From positions 62,001 through 126,000 of the forward strand of contig JBKEBK010000024.1 of the NCBI GenBank assembly GCA_047973125.1: DNA of 64,000 bases, read 5' to 3'. This document shows positions 24,756 to 33,766 of the stretch, piece after piece. Origin of the DNA: CAYNRG01 sp047973125. GTDB taxonomy: Bacteria; Bacillota_I; Bacilli_A; Erysipelotrichales; Erysipelotrichaceae. Every line of letters starts with the position of its first letter. The stretch's first letter is position 1. A program made the translations under genes and the position numbers. The notes beneath the pieces were generated by a model. The model had not been told where the DNA came from. It did not search any database and saw only the letters and a list, made by a program, of their open reading frames with translations.

Positions 24756-27700
24756 TTATTCAACACTTTTTAAAGATTCAACCATTTTAATATTCTTTAA
24801 AATATAGCCAACAATGATATTAAACAAAATCGCAAAAGCAAATGTAATTAAGGCTGCAGTTAGATATACACCAAAATTAAGATCTCTTACAAACATCATA
24901 TTGTCTTCTTCTACCAGCAAGATAATATAAATATGTAAAATTCTTCCCAATATTCCACCAAATAAAACCCCAAATAATACGAGAATCATATTTTCTTTAA
25001 AGATGTAAGAATTTATTTCTTTACGATTAAATCCTAATACTTTTAAGGTTGCTATTTCTCTTTTTCGCTCTTCGATATTAACACTTGTTAGATTACCTAA
25101 AACAATGAATGCAAGTAATGCAGCACAAATAATTAAAACATATATAACAACATTTAATCCATCAACCATATCACTGAAAAAATCTATCCAAGTTGTAAAT
25201 AATGATAAGTTTTTTATATTGTAAGTTGATCTTAGCTGTTGATTTTCTATTTGCTCATTTGTTTTAACAAAGATACTATTTATTTCATTTGTTTCATTAA
25301 ATACACTCTGATAGTAATCTGAAGAAATAAAGACATTATGATGAACATAACTTTCAAACATTCCTTTTATCACAACATTTGCTTTACGATCATCTTCTGT
25401 ATTAATTGAGATGGTATCACCAATCTTTAATCCAAATATTGTTCCAAGTTTTTCATTAATTAAAACACCATCTTTTGGTAATTCTAATATTTGTTTTGTT
25501 TTTCTATTAATAACATTTCTTACTGTATGCATATCTTCATTATTATCAAATACTGTTAATGTTGCTGGAGAATCCATCTGCTCCATATTTTTTACATTAA
25601 CATTATAAATACTTGTTTTGAACACTTCATCAATTGCAGGATTATTTAAAATAGCATTTTCCGATGTTTCTATTTCACTAGCTGTCAAATTATCATTAAA
25701 AACTAGATATCCATCAAAATGATTAAGTTTCGAATATTCTTTTGTTATAGTCCCACCAATCGAATTTCTAATTCCAAATCCTGCAATTAGAAGTGCCATA
25801 CAACCACTTATTCCAATTACTGTCATAAAGAATCTTTTTTTATACCTAAATATATTTCTTGCTGTAACTTTTGAAATAAATGAGAATCTATTCCAAACAA
25901 GCGAAATTTTTTCAATTAGTATTCTTTTACCCATTGATGGAGCTTTTGGTCTTAAAAGCTGACTAGTAACAACTTTAAGTTCAGAGGAAGCTGATATCCA
26001 AGTTACACTAAACATAACTAAATAAAATGACAATACAGCGATTAAAATTGAAATAACTGAAACATTCAATTTAATTTGCGGTAGAAAATACATCATATTC
26101 CAAGCATCATATATGATAGCCGGAAAAATCATAATTCCTGAAATAACCCCAATTATTGATCCTGTAATACTAGCAATTGATGCATATATTAAGTATTTGC
26201 TGATACAAGCTAACTTACTATAGCCAAGGGATCTAAATGTTCCAATCTGTCCTCTTTGTTCAGTAATCATCCTAGTCATTGTTGTTGAACATACTAAAGC
26301 AGAAACAAATAAGAAAAACACAGGGAACACCATTGAGATATTCTCCATTTGATTAACAGTATCATAAAAACTTTGACTGCTAAATTGCATATCTCTACCA
26401 ATAATTGTCCAATTTTTATATTCAATGTCGTCTATGTCATTTTTAGCATCTTGTAGTTCTTGATCTGCTTCGCTTAACTCATTATCTGCTTTCAGTTTAT
26501 TTTCATTATACTCAATCCAACCATCACTTATTTCTTTTTGAGCATTTTTCAATTCATCTTTTGCATCAATTATTTCCTGAGCTTTTTCTTCAAGTTCATT
26601 TCTGTTTTTTTCAACTTCTAAATCAAGAGTAATATAACCCTTTTCTATTTCTTTTTGAGCATCATTTAGTGATTGTTCTGCATTTGCAAATTTTGTTTCA
26701 CTATCCTTTATTACATTATTAATTTCATTAATTGAACTATTTATTAAATTAATAGCCCCTTCTAATTCTGTGTAATTATTTATTTGTGGTATTTGCTCAA
26801 TAATGTTATCTACACTAGCATTTAATATTTTTGTTTCATCATCAATTGCAACAAGTCTTATTTCAATATCTTTAATTTCATTCTCTTCATCAACAGTTAA
26901 GTCTGAAAGTGCTAATAATTCTTCTTTTCTAATTATAAGCCTTGTTTTTTCTTCTTCTAAAGTACTTATGTTTTCATTTAATACATCAATGTTATTCTTT
27001 GCGATTAAAAGAGTATCAATATTTGAAGTAAGTGTTGAAAGTTGAGTATTTAACCCAGGTTTAATATTATTATAATAATCATCTTTTTTACTATTAAAAT
27101 TATTCTTCTCTACATCTAATTTTCCCTGAGCATTATTTAATTCCGTAATATTTTCATTATACGCTTTATCAATTAAAGCATAACCATCACTAATACTTTT
27201 ATTTCCATCATTTATTTCCTTTAATGCATTATCAATTTTATTTTGAGCACTAATTAATTCATTTTTAGCATCTTCTAATTTTAATTCCGCTTCATTTTTA
27301 CTATCTTCAAACTCTTTTAAACCATCATTATATTTGTTGTTTACCTCTTCCTTGATCCTTTGATATTGTTTATAAGAATGTTCACTAGCAAATTCTTCCA
27401 AGTCTTTTTTTATATTTTTTGTTTCATTTACATATTCTTTTTCAAAACTATTATATTTTTCAATATCATTATACTTTAGAACCAAACTACTATAATAATC
27501 ATTTTTAAAATTAGACTCATTAACATACACATAATAATCTAAAATCTGATTATTTAATGTACTATAGCCTAATTGCATATTTATAAATTCAGGGCTTTTT
27601 ACTATACCTACAATCTTATAATGACTATTTTTTAATGTTTCCTCTAAATTACTATCAGAACTTAAATTCACATAATCACCCAATCTATAACCATTAGGCA

Positions 27701-28118
27701 ATTGATTTACATAACCGAAAAGACATTCATTTTCTGACTCAGGCATTCTTCCATCAACTAGTTGAAACTCATTAATTGTTTTATTGTTTGTATATCCAAA
27801 AACTCTTATCGGTTGATTGTTAGCTCCATTTGTTTCATATGCATCAATAAACTTCCTACCCTCAACAACTACATCCTCTGAAATTTGTTTTAAATCTTCT
27901 ATATCATCATCATTAAAACCATATGGTGAAAATATTTCAAAATCCATTAAATTATATTCGTCATTAAAAGAATCTACACTATAACTCATTACCGTAGATG
28001 AAGCTGTAATTCCAATGAAAAAAGATAACCCTAATGCAACAATCGCTATTAGCGTTATGAATTTAGTCTTAGTATTTTTTATCATTCTAAAAGTATCTAG
28101 GATTAAATTCCTACTCAT
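24756..28118 (-). CDS. FtsX-type ABC transporter permease with long coiled coil
   Basis: An 1120-residue permease. One helix near residues 18-40 is followed by an extracytoplasmic MacB-like region. From about 235 to 570 there are heptad-rich helices (KFEDSKNEAELKLEDAKNEL-type segments recurring as NAQKEI.DGW). Then come two FtsX cores, each with three helices and the GQIGTFRSLGYSKLACI or REIATLKVLGFNRKEIN coupling motif. Such permeases act as mechanotransmitters or lipoprotein/peptide exporters with a LolD/MacB-type ATPase. That ATPase is encoded just upstream. The next gene in the region encodes a secreted cell-wall hydrolase. Substrate unknown. Confidence 0.88.
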   Translation of the reverse strand: MSRNLILDTFRMIKNTKTKFITLIAIVALGLSFFIGITASSTVMSYSVDSFNDEYNLMDFEIFSPYGFNDDDIEDLKQISEDVVVEGRKFIDAYETNGANNQPIRVFGYTNNKTINEFQLVDGRMPESENECLFGYVNQLPNGYRLGDYVNLSSDSNLEETLKNSHYKIVGIVKSPEFINMQLGYSTLNNQILDYYVYVNESNFKNDYYSSLVLKYNDIEKYNSFEKEYVNETKNIKKDLEEFASEHSYKQYQRIKEEVNNKYNDGLKEFEDSKNEAELKLEDAKNELISAQNKIDNALKEINDGNKSISDGYALIDKAYNENITELNNAQGKLDVEKNNFNSKKDDYYNNIKPGLNTQLSTLTSNIDTLLIAKNNIDVLNENISTLEEEKTRLIIRKEELLALSDLTVDEENEIKDIEIRLVAIDDETKILNASVDNIIEQIPQINNYTELEGAINLINSSINEINNVIKDSETKFANAEQSLNDAQKEIEKGYITLDLEVEKNRNELEEKAQEIIDAKDELKNAQKEISDGWIEYNENKLKADNELSEADQELQDAKNDIDDIEYKNWTIIGRDMQFSSQSFYDTVNQMENISMVFPVFFLFVSALVCSTTMTRMITEQRGQIGTFRSLGYSKLACISKYLIYASIASITGSIIGVISGIMIFPAIIYDAWNMMYFLPQIKLNVSVISILIAVLSFYLVMFSVTWISASSELKVVTSQLLRPKAPSMGKRILIEKISLVWNRFSFISKVTARNIFRYKKRFFMTVIGISGCMALLIAGFGIRNSIGGTITKEYSKLNHFDGYLVFNDNLTASEIETSENAILNNPAIDEVFKTSIYNVNVKNMEQMDSPATLTVFDNNEDMHTVRNVINRKTKQILELPKDGVLINEKLGTIFGLKIGDTISINTEDDRKANVVIKGMFESYVHHNVFISSDYYQSVFNETNEINSIFVKTNEQIENQQLRSTYNIKNLSLFTTWIDFFSDMVDGLNVVIYVLIICAALLAFIVLGNLTSVNIEERKREIATLKVLGFNRKEINSYIFKENMILVLFGVLFGGILGRILHIYIILLVEEDNMMFVRDLNFGVYLTAALITFAFAILFNIIVGYILKNIKMVESLKSVE

Positions 28119-28122
28119 TTCA

Positions 28123-28824
28123 TCACCACTCTATTTCATCAATGTCTTTGGGATTCTTATTTATTTCAATTGAAGATATTTTCCCACTTTTAACTTTTAT
28201 TACTTTATCTCCCATTTCACATATTGCAAGATTATGTGTAATAACAACTACAGTCATGTTTTTACTTTTACTCATATGATGGAGCAGCTTTAATATTTGC
28301 TTACCAGTTTTATAATCTAATGCACCAGTAGGTTCATCACATAATAAAAGTTTAGGGTTTTTTGCAAGTGCTCTTGCAATTGCTACACGTTGTTGTTCTC
28401 CTCCTGATAATTGCGATGGAAAGTTATTTCTTCTATGATGTAAACCAACAAGTTGAATTGTTTCATCAACATCAAATGGATTCTTTGAAATTTGAGTTGC
28501 CAATTCAACATTTTCTTTAGCTGTTAAATTCTGAACTAAATTATAAAACTGAAAAACAAATCCAACATCATATCTTCTATATGTAGTAAGGCTTTCCTCA
28601 TTAAATTCATCAACTCTTCGCTCATCAACAATTAATTTACCACTAGTACAGCTATCCATACCACCTAAAATGTTAAGTATCGTACTTTTACCAGCACCAG
28701 ATGCGCCTGCAATTACAACAAACTCACCCTTATCAATTTCAAAATCAACACCATCAAGTGCATTTATATCTACTTCACCGACAGTATATTTCTTTTTAAC
28801 ATCAATAAATTCAATATATTTCAT
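28123..28824 (-). CDS. ABC transporter ATP-binding protein (LolD/MacB type)
   Basis: A 233-residue ATPase with Walker A GASGAGKSTILNIL, Q-loop FQFYNLVQNL, signature LSGGEQQRVAIARAL, Walker B LLLCDEPTGALD and the H-switch VVVITHN. Sequence style is that of the MacB/LolD/FtsE class that pairs with FtsX-like permeases. It ends 4 bases before the large permease gene, so the two form an ABC unit. The start is the ATG at 28822-28824 behind AAAGAGG; an in-frame GTG two codons upstream is less well spaced. Confidence 0.94.
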   Translation of the reverse strand: MKYIEFIDVKKKYTVGEVDINALDGVDFEIDKGEFVVIAGASGAGKSTILNILGGMDSCTSGKLIVDERRVDEFNEESLTTYRRYDVGFVFQFYNLVQNLTAKENVELATQISKNPFDVDETIQLVGLHHRRNNFPSQLSGGEQQRVAIARALAKNPKLLLCDEPTGALDYKTGKQILKLLHHMSKSKNMTVVVITHNLAICEMGDKVIKVKSGKISSIEINKNPKDIDEIEW

Positions 28825-28880
28825 GTGCACCTCTTTCTAATTTAATTATATAGCTAAAATATAAATTAGTCTATAGTGAA

Positions 28881-28910
28881 AGAGATAAACTATTTGACTA
28901 GTTTATCTCT
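28881..28910 (-). terminator. Stem-loop after the glucosaminidase gene
   Basis: A perfect 12-bp stem, AGAGATAAACTA (28881-28892) and TAGTTTATCTCT (28899-28910), spans the stop codon of the gene ending at 28898. The downstream T-tract is short, so termination may be partial and the ABC genes could be read through. Confidence 0.6.
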
Positions 28911-31849
28911 AAAATTAACCTGTTTCTGATATCGGTACTACCAATAGAGAACACTTTTAAGTTATGATTACTATTTTCAATCTCTCTGTTGTAAAAATCA
29001 TAAAGTTCAAAAATATCTAAGTAATCTTTTGTTTTGATTTTTAAATACATTCTATATTTATTTTTTTCTAATTTATTTAAATCATATTCTCCACTAAAGC
29101 ACGCTTTAGAAGTATCAAAGTCAAGTGATAACATTTCACTATAATCAATACTACACTTTCCTGTATTTAATGTATTAGATGATACTTTTCCAGATTGATC
29201 TACCAATAATAATTCATACTCTGGTTTAGTGTTATTGTTTGCATCTGCACCATAAATCCACGCAACTCCAGATATTTGTAAAACTCCATCTTCAATAATT
29301 AAATTATTGAAGTCAAACATTGAATTTCTAGTACTTGGTTTTGATACTTGAGTGAAATCTACCTGAGAATTTTCAATTTGAATTTCATAGCGATAACCAT
29401 ACATTTGATTAATAACAAATCTGTACTGTAAATCACCATCAATTATAGTTTCAGGCTTTATTTGATTGAAATAATTCTTTAGTTCTGATTTTTTAGTTAT
29501 ATCACCATTTTTAACTAGAATATTAATTGAGTAATTTCCAACAAGCTCATCTACTAAATTAGTAGTAGCTTTAAATTTTACTTTACTATATTCATAACCA
29601 TCATTAAACGATATCGGTTTATCTAAAACAATACTTTGAGTATCAAGTTCAATTTCTTCCTGTGTTTCTTGGTCAACCAAATATACTCTATGTAAAATAT
29701 CGCTATCTTTTGTGGCATTTAAATCAGATATAAATGCATAACCAATTATTGAAAGTTCATTTGTTTCTTTATCATACTCAAAAGAAATAATATCTTGTTG
29801 TAAAGAATTGGTAACAACAACATCTTTCTTAGCTTCCTTTACACTTAAAACAATCTTTTCATCTACAATTGAAATGCTATAATCTTTGTCATTTGCACTA
29901 AATTTTTCAAATTCAATTTTGCCATCACGCAATAAATACTCTGCACTATACTCTGAAAAACGCGAGTACTCGGTATTTAATTTGAAATAATACTCACCAA
30001 TTTCAAGATCTTTTAGTTCTACATTTACACTAAATTGAACTTTATCATTATCACTTATATTAGATTCGCTATCGTAAATAATCGACTTATTATCTTGATC
30101 AACAAGTGACAGTGTTTGTTTTACACTGTTCTTTGAATTAACATAAATTCCTGGTCTATACGAAACACCAGATATTTTTAAAATTCCATCATCATTTGAA
30201 ATCTTATCGACATTAAAAATATGATCACCTGTTGGCTTTATACCATCTTCTACAACACTATCCTCTCCATTTAGTAAAGTAATGTTTTCTTTTGATATAA
30301 ATCCGACACTATTTGCCCAGTCATAGCTAACAAGACCCTTTGTGCTACCATTAATAATTTTTCCATTTACAACAGGATTAGTAGATTGAACTTTTATAAA
30401 TTTATCTTTAACATCCAAAACTATTTTTGTGAAATTCTCCTGGTAAGTAGCACCATATGCTGTATTATAAAGATTATTTGATGAATTTTCAGAAACCTTA
30501 ACATCAACACCATATTTATTAACTAAACCTAATAAATTCTTATCATCCGATAGTTTGCCATCATAATTATTAGCAAACTTATCAATTTCATAAGCAATTG
30601 CAGCAATCTTATATCCCCAATATGGATCAGAGGCATACTTAACATTAAATCCTGAACCTTTATTTCCAAAATGTGATCCAAAGAAACGCCAGTCTTCAAT
30701 GTTTAGATACCCTCTTAAGTTAATTCCCATGTGTTCATTAACAGCTTCTTCGATTGAAGAAAAATACGATGCTTGTCCAGGATCTGAATCAAAAGCATTC
30801 CAACCAAAAAGGTTATTTCTATTTATTGCATAATTACTTGTACCATATGCCGATTCTAAACACGCAAGAGCATACACCAACAAAGCATTTACACCATATT
30901 TATTTTGGGCATTAATAAATACTTGCCCTTGATTTTTCATTTTACTATTAGTATTTGAACCTTTTTTTGAAACTAAATATCTATTAAATGAGTCTGCACT
31001 TACAGATGTCTTACTTCTTGCAGGTAAAAACTGATAGTAATTAAAATACTTACCAGCAAGTTTAGTATGCTTAGTATCAGAATAAAAATTATAGCCATCA
31101 TAACTGTAATAAGTATCGCCTACATTCATCCAATCAGGAGCACTGCCTACCACCATCGTAAAGACAGATGGATATGTAGATGGACCTGACCAACCACTAT
31201 AAGCCTTGAAAACTAAATCTTTATAATTACCATTTTGAACAACAGTATAATTTGATTGATAAACATGAGTCCAGAAAGGTTGCTCATTTTGTGAACTAGC
31301 ATCATTACCGCCAAGTAAGACCGTAACATTATTGCCCAAAAACGCATAAGGAACAAGATCAACATCTTTTAAACTAGTAGTTCCCTTAAATCCTGTAATA
31401 TTTACAAGTATTTGTCCTGATCCATTATTATCGTAACTGTATGTTTCATAATATTTCATTTCACGATGCTTTGTAACATAAGTTGATTTTTTATTTGAGT
31501 TATTTACATCTTGATAAATATTAAGAGTAGAACTATTTGACCTTGCAGGATATGTGATTGCAAGACCCTTATTCATTGCAATAATTTTCATAGGACTCTT
31601 ACTAGATATATGACGCACAACAGCATCATCACCATTATTATTCATTGTAGTTTTTGCACTAGTAAAATTACTAGCACAACTTATTTTTGTAAATGTTCCA
31701 TTTGAATTTGCATTTGATACCTCATAACCTGTTCCACAAAATAAGGGATATTCCTCAGATGCATTTGCATGATAAACAGGATTATCAAAAATCGGCATCA
31801 TCGATAAAATTATTGCTAAGCAAATAAATTTAATAATATTCTTTTTCAT
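28898..31849 (-). CDS. Secreted GH73-type N-acetylglucosaminidase with three C-terminal repeats
   Basis: A 983-residue exported protein. A signal peptide (1 to about 31, ending near HANASEE) is followed by about 240 residues of unassigned sequence. A LytD/Atl-like glucosaminidase domain spans about 280-430: FINAQNKYGVNALLVYALAC, the catalytic Glu in LESAYGTSNYA, NNLFGWNAFDSDP and DPYWGYKIAAIAYEIDKFA. After a linker come three related modules of roughly 110-150 residues, recognised by L-x-I-x-G-x-(S/A) followed by LVDQ (KISGVS...LSLVDQ, SIIGYA...VYLVDQ, QISGVA...LLLVDQ). It cleaves peptidoglycan glycan chains. No LPXTG or membrane anchor is visible. Strong GGGAGG before the ATG; cotranscribed with the gene at 31862. 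Confidence 0.85.
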   Translation of the reverse strand: MKKNIIKFICLAIILSMMPIFDNPVYHANASEEYPLFCGTGYEVSNANSNGTFTKISCASNFTSAKTTMNNNGDDAVVRHISSKSPMKIIAMNKGLAITYPARSNSSTLNIYQDVNNSNKKSTYVTKHREMKYYETYSYDNNGSGQILVNITGFKGTTSLKDVDLVPYAFLGNNVTVLLGGNDASSQNEQPFWTHVYQSNYTVVQNGNYKDLVFKAYSGWSGPSTYPSVFTMVVGSAPDWMNVGDTYYSYDGYNFYSDTKHTKLAGKYFNYYQFLPARSKTSVSADSFNRYLVSKKGSNTNSKMKNQGQVFINAQNKYGVNALLVYALACLESAYGTSNYAINRNNLFGWNAFDSDPGQASYFSSIEEAVNEHMGINLRGYLNIEDWRFFGSHFGNKGSGFNVKYASDPYWGYKIAAIAYEIDKFANNYDGKLSDDKNLLGLVNKYGVDVKVSENSSNNLYNTAYGATYQENFTKIVLDVKDKFIKVQSTNPVVNGKIINGSTKGLVSYDWANSVGFISKENITLLNGEDSVVEDGIKPTGDHIFNVDKISNDDGILKISGVSYRPGIYVNSKNSVKQTLSLVDQDNKSIIYDSESNISDNDKVQFSVNVELKDLEIGEYYFKLNTEYSRFSEYSAEYLLRDGKIEFEKFSANDKDYSISIVDEKIVLSVKEAKKDVVVTNSLQQDIISFEYDKETNELSIIGYAFISDLNATKDSDILHRVYLVDQETQEEIELDTQSIVLDKPISFNDGYEYSKVKFKATTNLVDELVGNYSINILVKNGDITKKSELKNYFNQIKPETIIDGDLQYRFVINQMYGYRYEIQIENSQVDFTQVSKPSTRNSMFDFNNLIIEDGVLQISGVAWIYGADANNNTKPEYELLLVDQSGKVSSNTLNTGKCSIDYSEMLSLDFDTSKACFSGEYDLNKLEKNKYRMYLKIKTKDYLDIFELYDFYNREIENSNHNLKVFSIGSTDIRNRLILEIN

Positions 31850-31861
31850 AATATACCTCCC

Positions 31862-32851
31862 TTAGTTTAAATCAACATTGATTATAACCCAATCCTTCTG
31901 ATCTTTTAGCTTGAGTTTCAATATCCCTCGATAACTTACTTTTTCTTCAATAGGATTATAAGCAGTAAAGAATAAATCACCAGAATCACTCTCAATTACT
32001 TCGTTTCCAATTATATTAGAATACTTCATTGACTGAATGCTTGAGTCCATTGCAATAAGAACTTCATTAGAACTATCCGGTATATACTGTGCTTCTTCGA
32101 TAATTACGCTATCACCCCAAAGTGAAACCATTGTAACTTTAAATGCATATACTGAAACTGTTGATGGAAGTAAGTATTCTGTACTCTCGCCATCTATTGT
32201 CTGAATCATTGTATCGCCTGTTATATCAAATGCTTCAGATACCTTCATCTGATATGTTTTACCATCAGTAACAATATCATCAGCTTCATACATCAACATT
32301 TCTTTAGTTCCTTTAGGATTTTTTAGTGATACACTCATAGATCTTGGAGTATTAAAATCAGTCTCAATTTCAATTTCACTAATGTTATTATCTTTAATTG
32401 GTACAAAAACATTAACCATAGTTGTCGCTTCACTTGAAACTATTTCTTGCCAAACATTCTGTTTACCAAGAAAACATTGTTGTTTTTGTAATTCATCTAT
32501 ATAAAAATCAACATCATCTAAAACTATGCCTTCACTCGTCTTAAACTTGTCCAGTCCAATATTAATACTTGATCCTTCAGTTTTTACTCTAAGTTTAACT
32601 ACTGCGAATCTAAAATTAAAATCATCTAAATCAAACACAATTGAACTAACAATATCAACTTGAATTTCATCATTTGTATTTGACTCATCTGGTTTAGTTT
32701 GACCACCCTCATTTAGAGTGTTCTCATCTTCAACTACTTCTTCAATTTCTTTTTGAGGATTGAAAACGAAAAATAATGTCAATATTAATAAAGCAACACA
32801 AGTAACAATCAAAAATAATCGAAACCATTTAATTTTTCTATTTTTTTTCAT
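31862..32851 (-). CDS. Membrane-anchored extracellular protein of unknown function
   Basis: A 329-residue protein that I do not recognise. A basic N-terminus (KKNRKIKW) and a helix at about 10-30 (LFLIVTCVALLILTLFFVF) are followed by an acidic, Asn/Thr-rich linker (about 34-66), and then beta-rich sequence. No lipobox cysteine is seen, so it is probably a type II anchored protein. The beta-rich body has the look of DUF4352-like or immunoglobulin-like folds, but no motif supports a firm call. It lies 12 bases ahead of the glucosaminidase, and a shared promoter (32870-32878) suggests a joint role at the cell envelope. Confidence 0.7.
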   Translation of the reverse strand: MKKNRKIKWFRLFLIVTCVALLILTLFFVFNPQKEIEEVVEDENTLNEGGQTKPDESNTNDEIQVDIVSSIVFDLDDFNFRFAVVKLRVKTEGSSINIGLDKFKTSEGIVLDDVDFYIDELQKQQCFLGKQNVWQEIVSSEATTMVNVFVPIKDNNISEIEIETDFNTPRSMSVSLKNPKGTKEMLMYEADDIVTDGKTYQMKVSEAFDITGDTMIQTIDGESTEYLLPSTVSVYAFKVTMVSLWGDSVIIEEAQYIPDSSNEVLIAMDSSIQSMKYSNIIGNEVIESDSGDLFFTAYNPIEEKVSYRGILKLKLKDQKDWVIINVDLN

Positions 32852-32869
32852 AATTTTTCCTCCAACTTA

Positions 32870-32878
32870 ATTATATCA
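32870..32878 (-). promoter_or_regulatory. Extended -10 promoter for the 32851-28898 operon
   Basis: The minus strand reads TGATATAAT (complement of 32870-32878), about 20 bases before the ATG at 32851, with a weak TTAAAT -35 at 17 bases. It is the same nonamer as at 22690, 40928 and 47954. It overlaps the hairpin at 32873-32894. Confidence 0.55.
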
Positions 32879-32894
32879 CTAATTAAAGTGATAT
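32873..32894 (-). terminator. Hairpin after the DUF368 gene, overlapping a promoter
   Basis: A perfect 8-bp stem, ATATCACT (32873-32880) and AGTGATAT (32887-32894), starts right at the DUF368 stop. It lacks a T-run, so its strength as a terminator is doubtful. As an inverted repeat lying between -35 and -10 of the next operon it could instead be an operator. Confidence 0.4.
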
Positions 32895-33752
32895 TTAAAA
32901 CTGTTTATTTGTACTTTTAATTTCTTTTACTGATGTAGCATATACTAAAAGCATGCAGATAATCATTACTACAGCGGAAGTTAGTACATCATATGATAAA
33001 CTAAAGTTTAATCCACTAATAATAATTAGTTGAAATATTGAGCCAATTAATAAACCTAATATAGCCAAATAAGTTTGTTGATGAAACTTGCTTAGTAAAA
33101 CTCTTACAAGTTTTGCACCTAATAGTAAACTAATAACAGCACCTAAACCAATTGGGATCAGTAATGGAATATAAAACTCAGCAACTGCATATCCATAAAT
33201 TGTTCCATACATTCCCATGATAATAAGTAGTAATGAACCACTAATTCCAGGTATAATCATTGTAATGGTTGCTATACTCATAGCAAGAAAACAAACAACA
33301 AAAGATTCAAAATTAAGAGTTGTATATTTAATTAGCTCTTTTGCTGTTTCTTTATCAGCATTATAAAGTGCTAAAAAGACCATTAACCCAACAGAAACTA
33401 CAAAAAAGATATAGTTTTTTTTCTTTACAGTTTTAGCTTCTTTTACTTTTGCAATAATGAGTGGAAGACTACCAATGATTACTCCAATAAAGCCAGAATA
33501 TGTTTGCATTGGATAATTTTCTAAAAGGTACTTCATTAACTTACTTACACCAACAATACCAAATAAAACTCCAAATGCAAGTGGAAAAAGAAATGAAAAA
33601 TTTCTTTTTAAAACTTTAATATTTAGCGTTACTGATTCAAGTAGTTTATCATATATATTAAATATTACAGCAATTGTACCTCCACTTACTCCAGGAACAA
33701 CATTAGCAATTCCAATCATCATTCCATAAAAAACATTTTTTAAATATTCCAT
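32895..33752 (-). CDS. DUF368 membrane protein, likely undecaprenyl-phosphate flippase (PopT-like)
   Basis: A 285-residue polytopic membrane protein of the DUF368 family, with the family signature near the N-terminus (GIANVVPGVSGGTIAVIFNI) and its inverted-repeat copy (TITMIIPGISGSLLLIIMGM) halfway, plus about eight helices. DUF368 proteins (PopT) have been reported to return undecaprenyl phosphate across the membrane for reuse as a wall-lipid carrier. The setting supports this: it ends the operon uppS-cdsA-dxr-rseP, which makes undecaprenyl diphosphate and its isoprene precursor. Family assignment is firm; the flippase role comes from homologues. Confidence 0.88.
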   Translation of the reverse strand: MEYLKNVFYGMMIGIANVVPGVSGGTIAVIFNIYDKLLESVTLNIKVLKRNFSFLFPLAFGVLFGIVGVSKLMKYLLENYPMQTYSGFIGVIIGSLPLIIAKVKEAKTVKKKNYIFFVVSVGLMVFLALYNADKETAKELIKYTTLNFESFVVCFLAMSIATITMIIPGISGSLLLIIMGMYGTIYGYAVAEFYIPLLIPIGLGAVISLLLGAKLVRVLLSKFHQQTYLAILGLLIGSIFQLIIISGLNFSLSYDVLTSAVVMIICMLLVYATSVKEIKSTNKQF

Positions 33753-33766
33753 ATTCTATTCTCTCC

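Noticed and set aside
26400..27420. Repeated-looking segment in the ABC permease, considered as a DNA repeat
   Set aside because: The similarity comes from heptad coiled-coil coding (Lys, Glu, Asn rich), not from tandem DNA copies.
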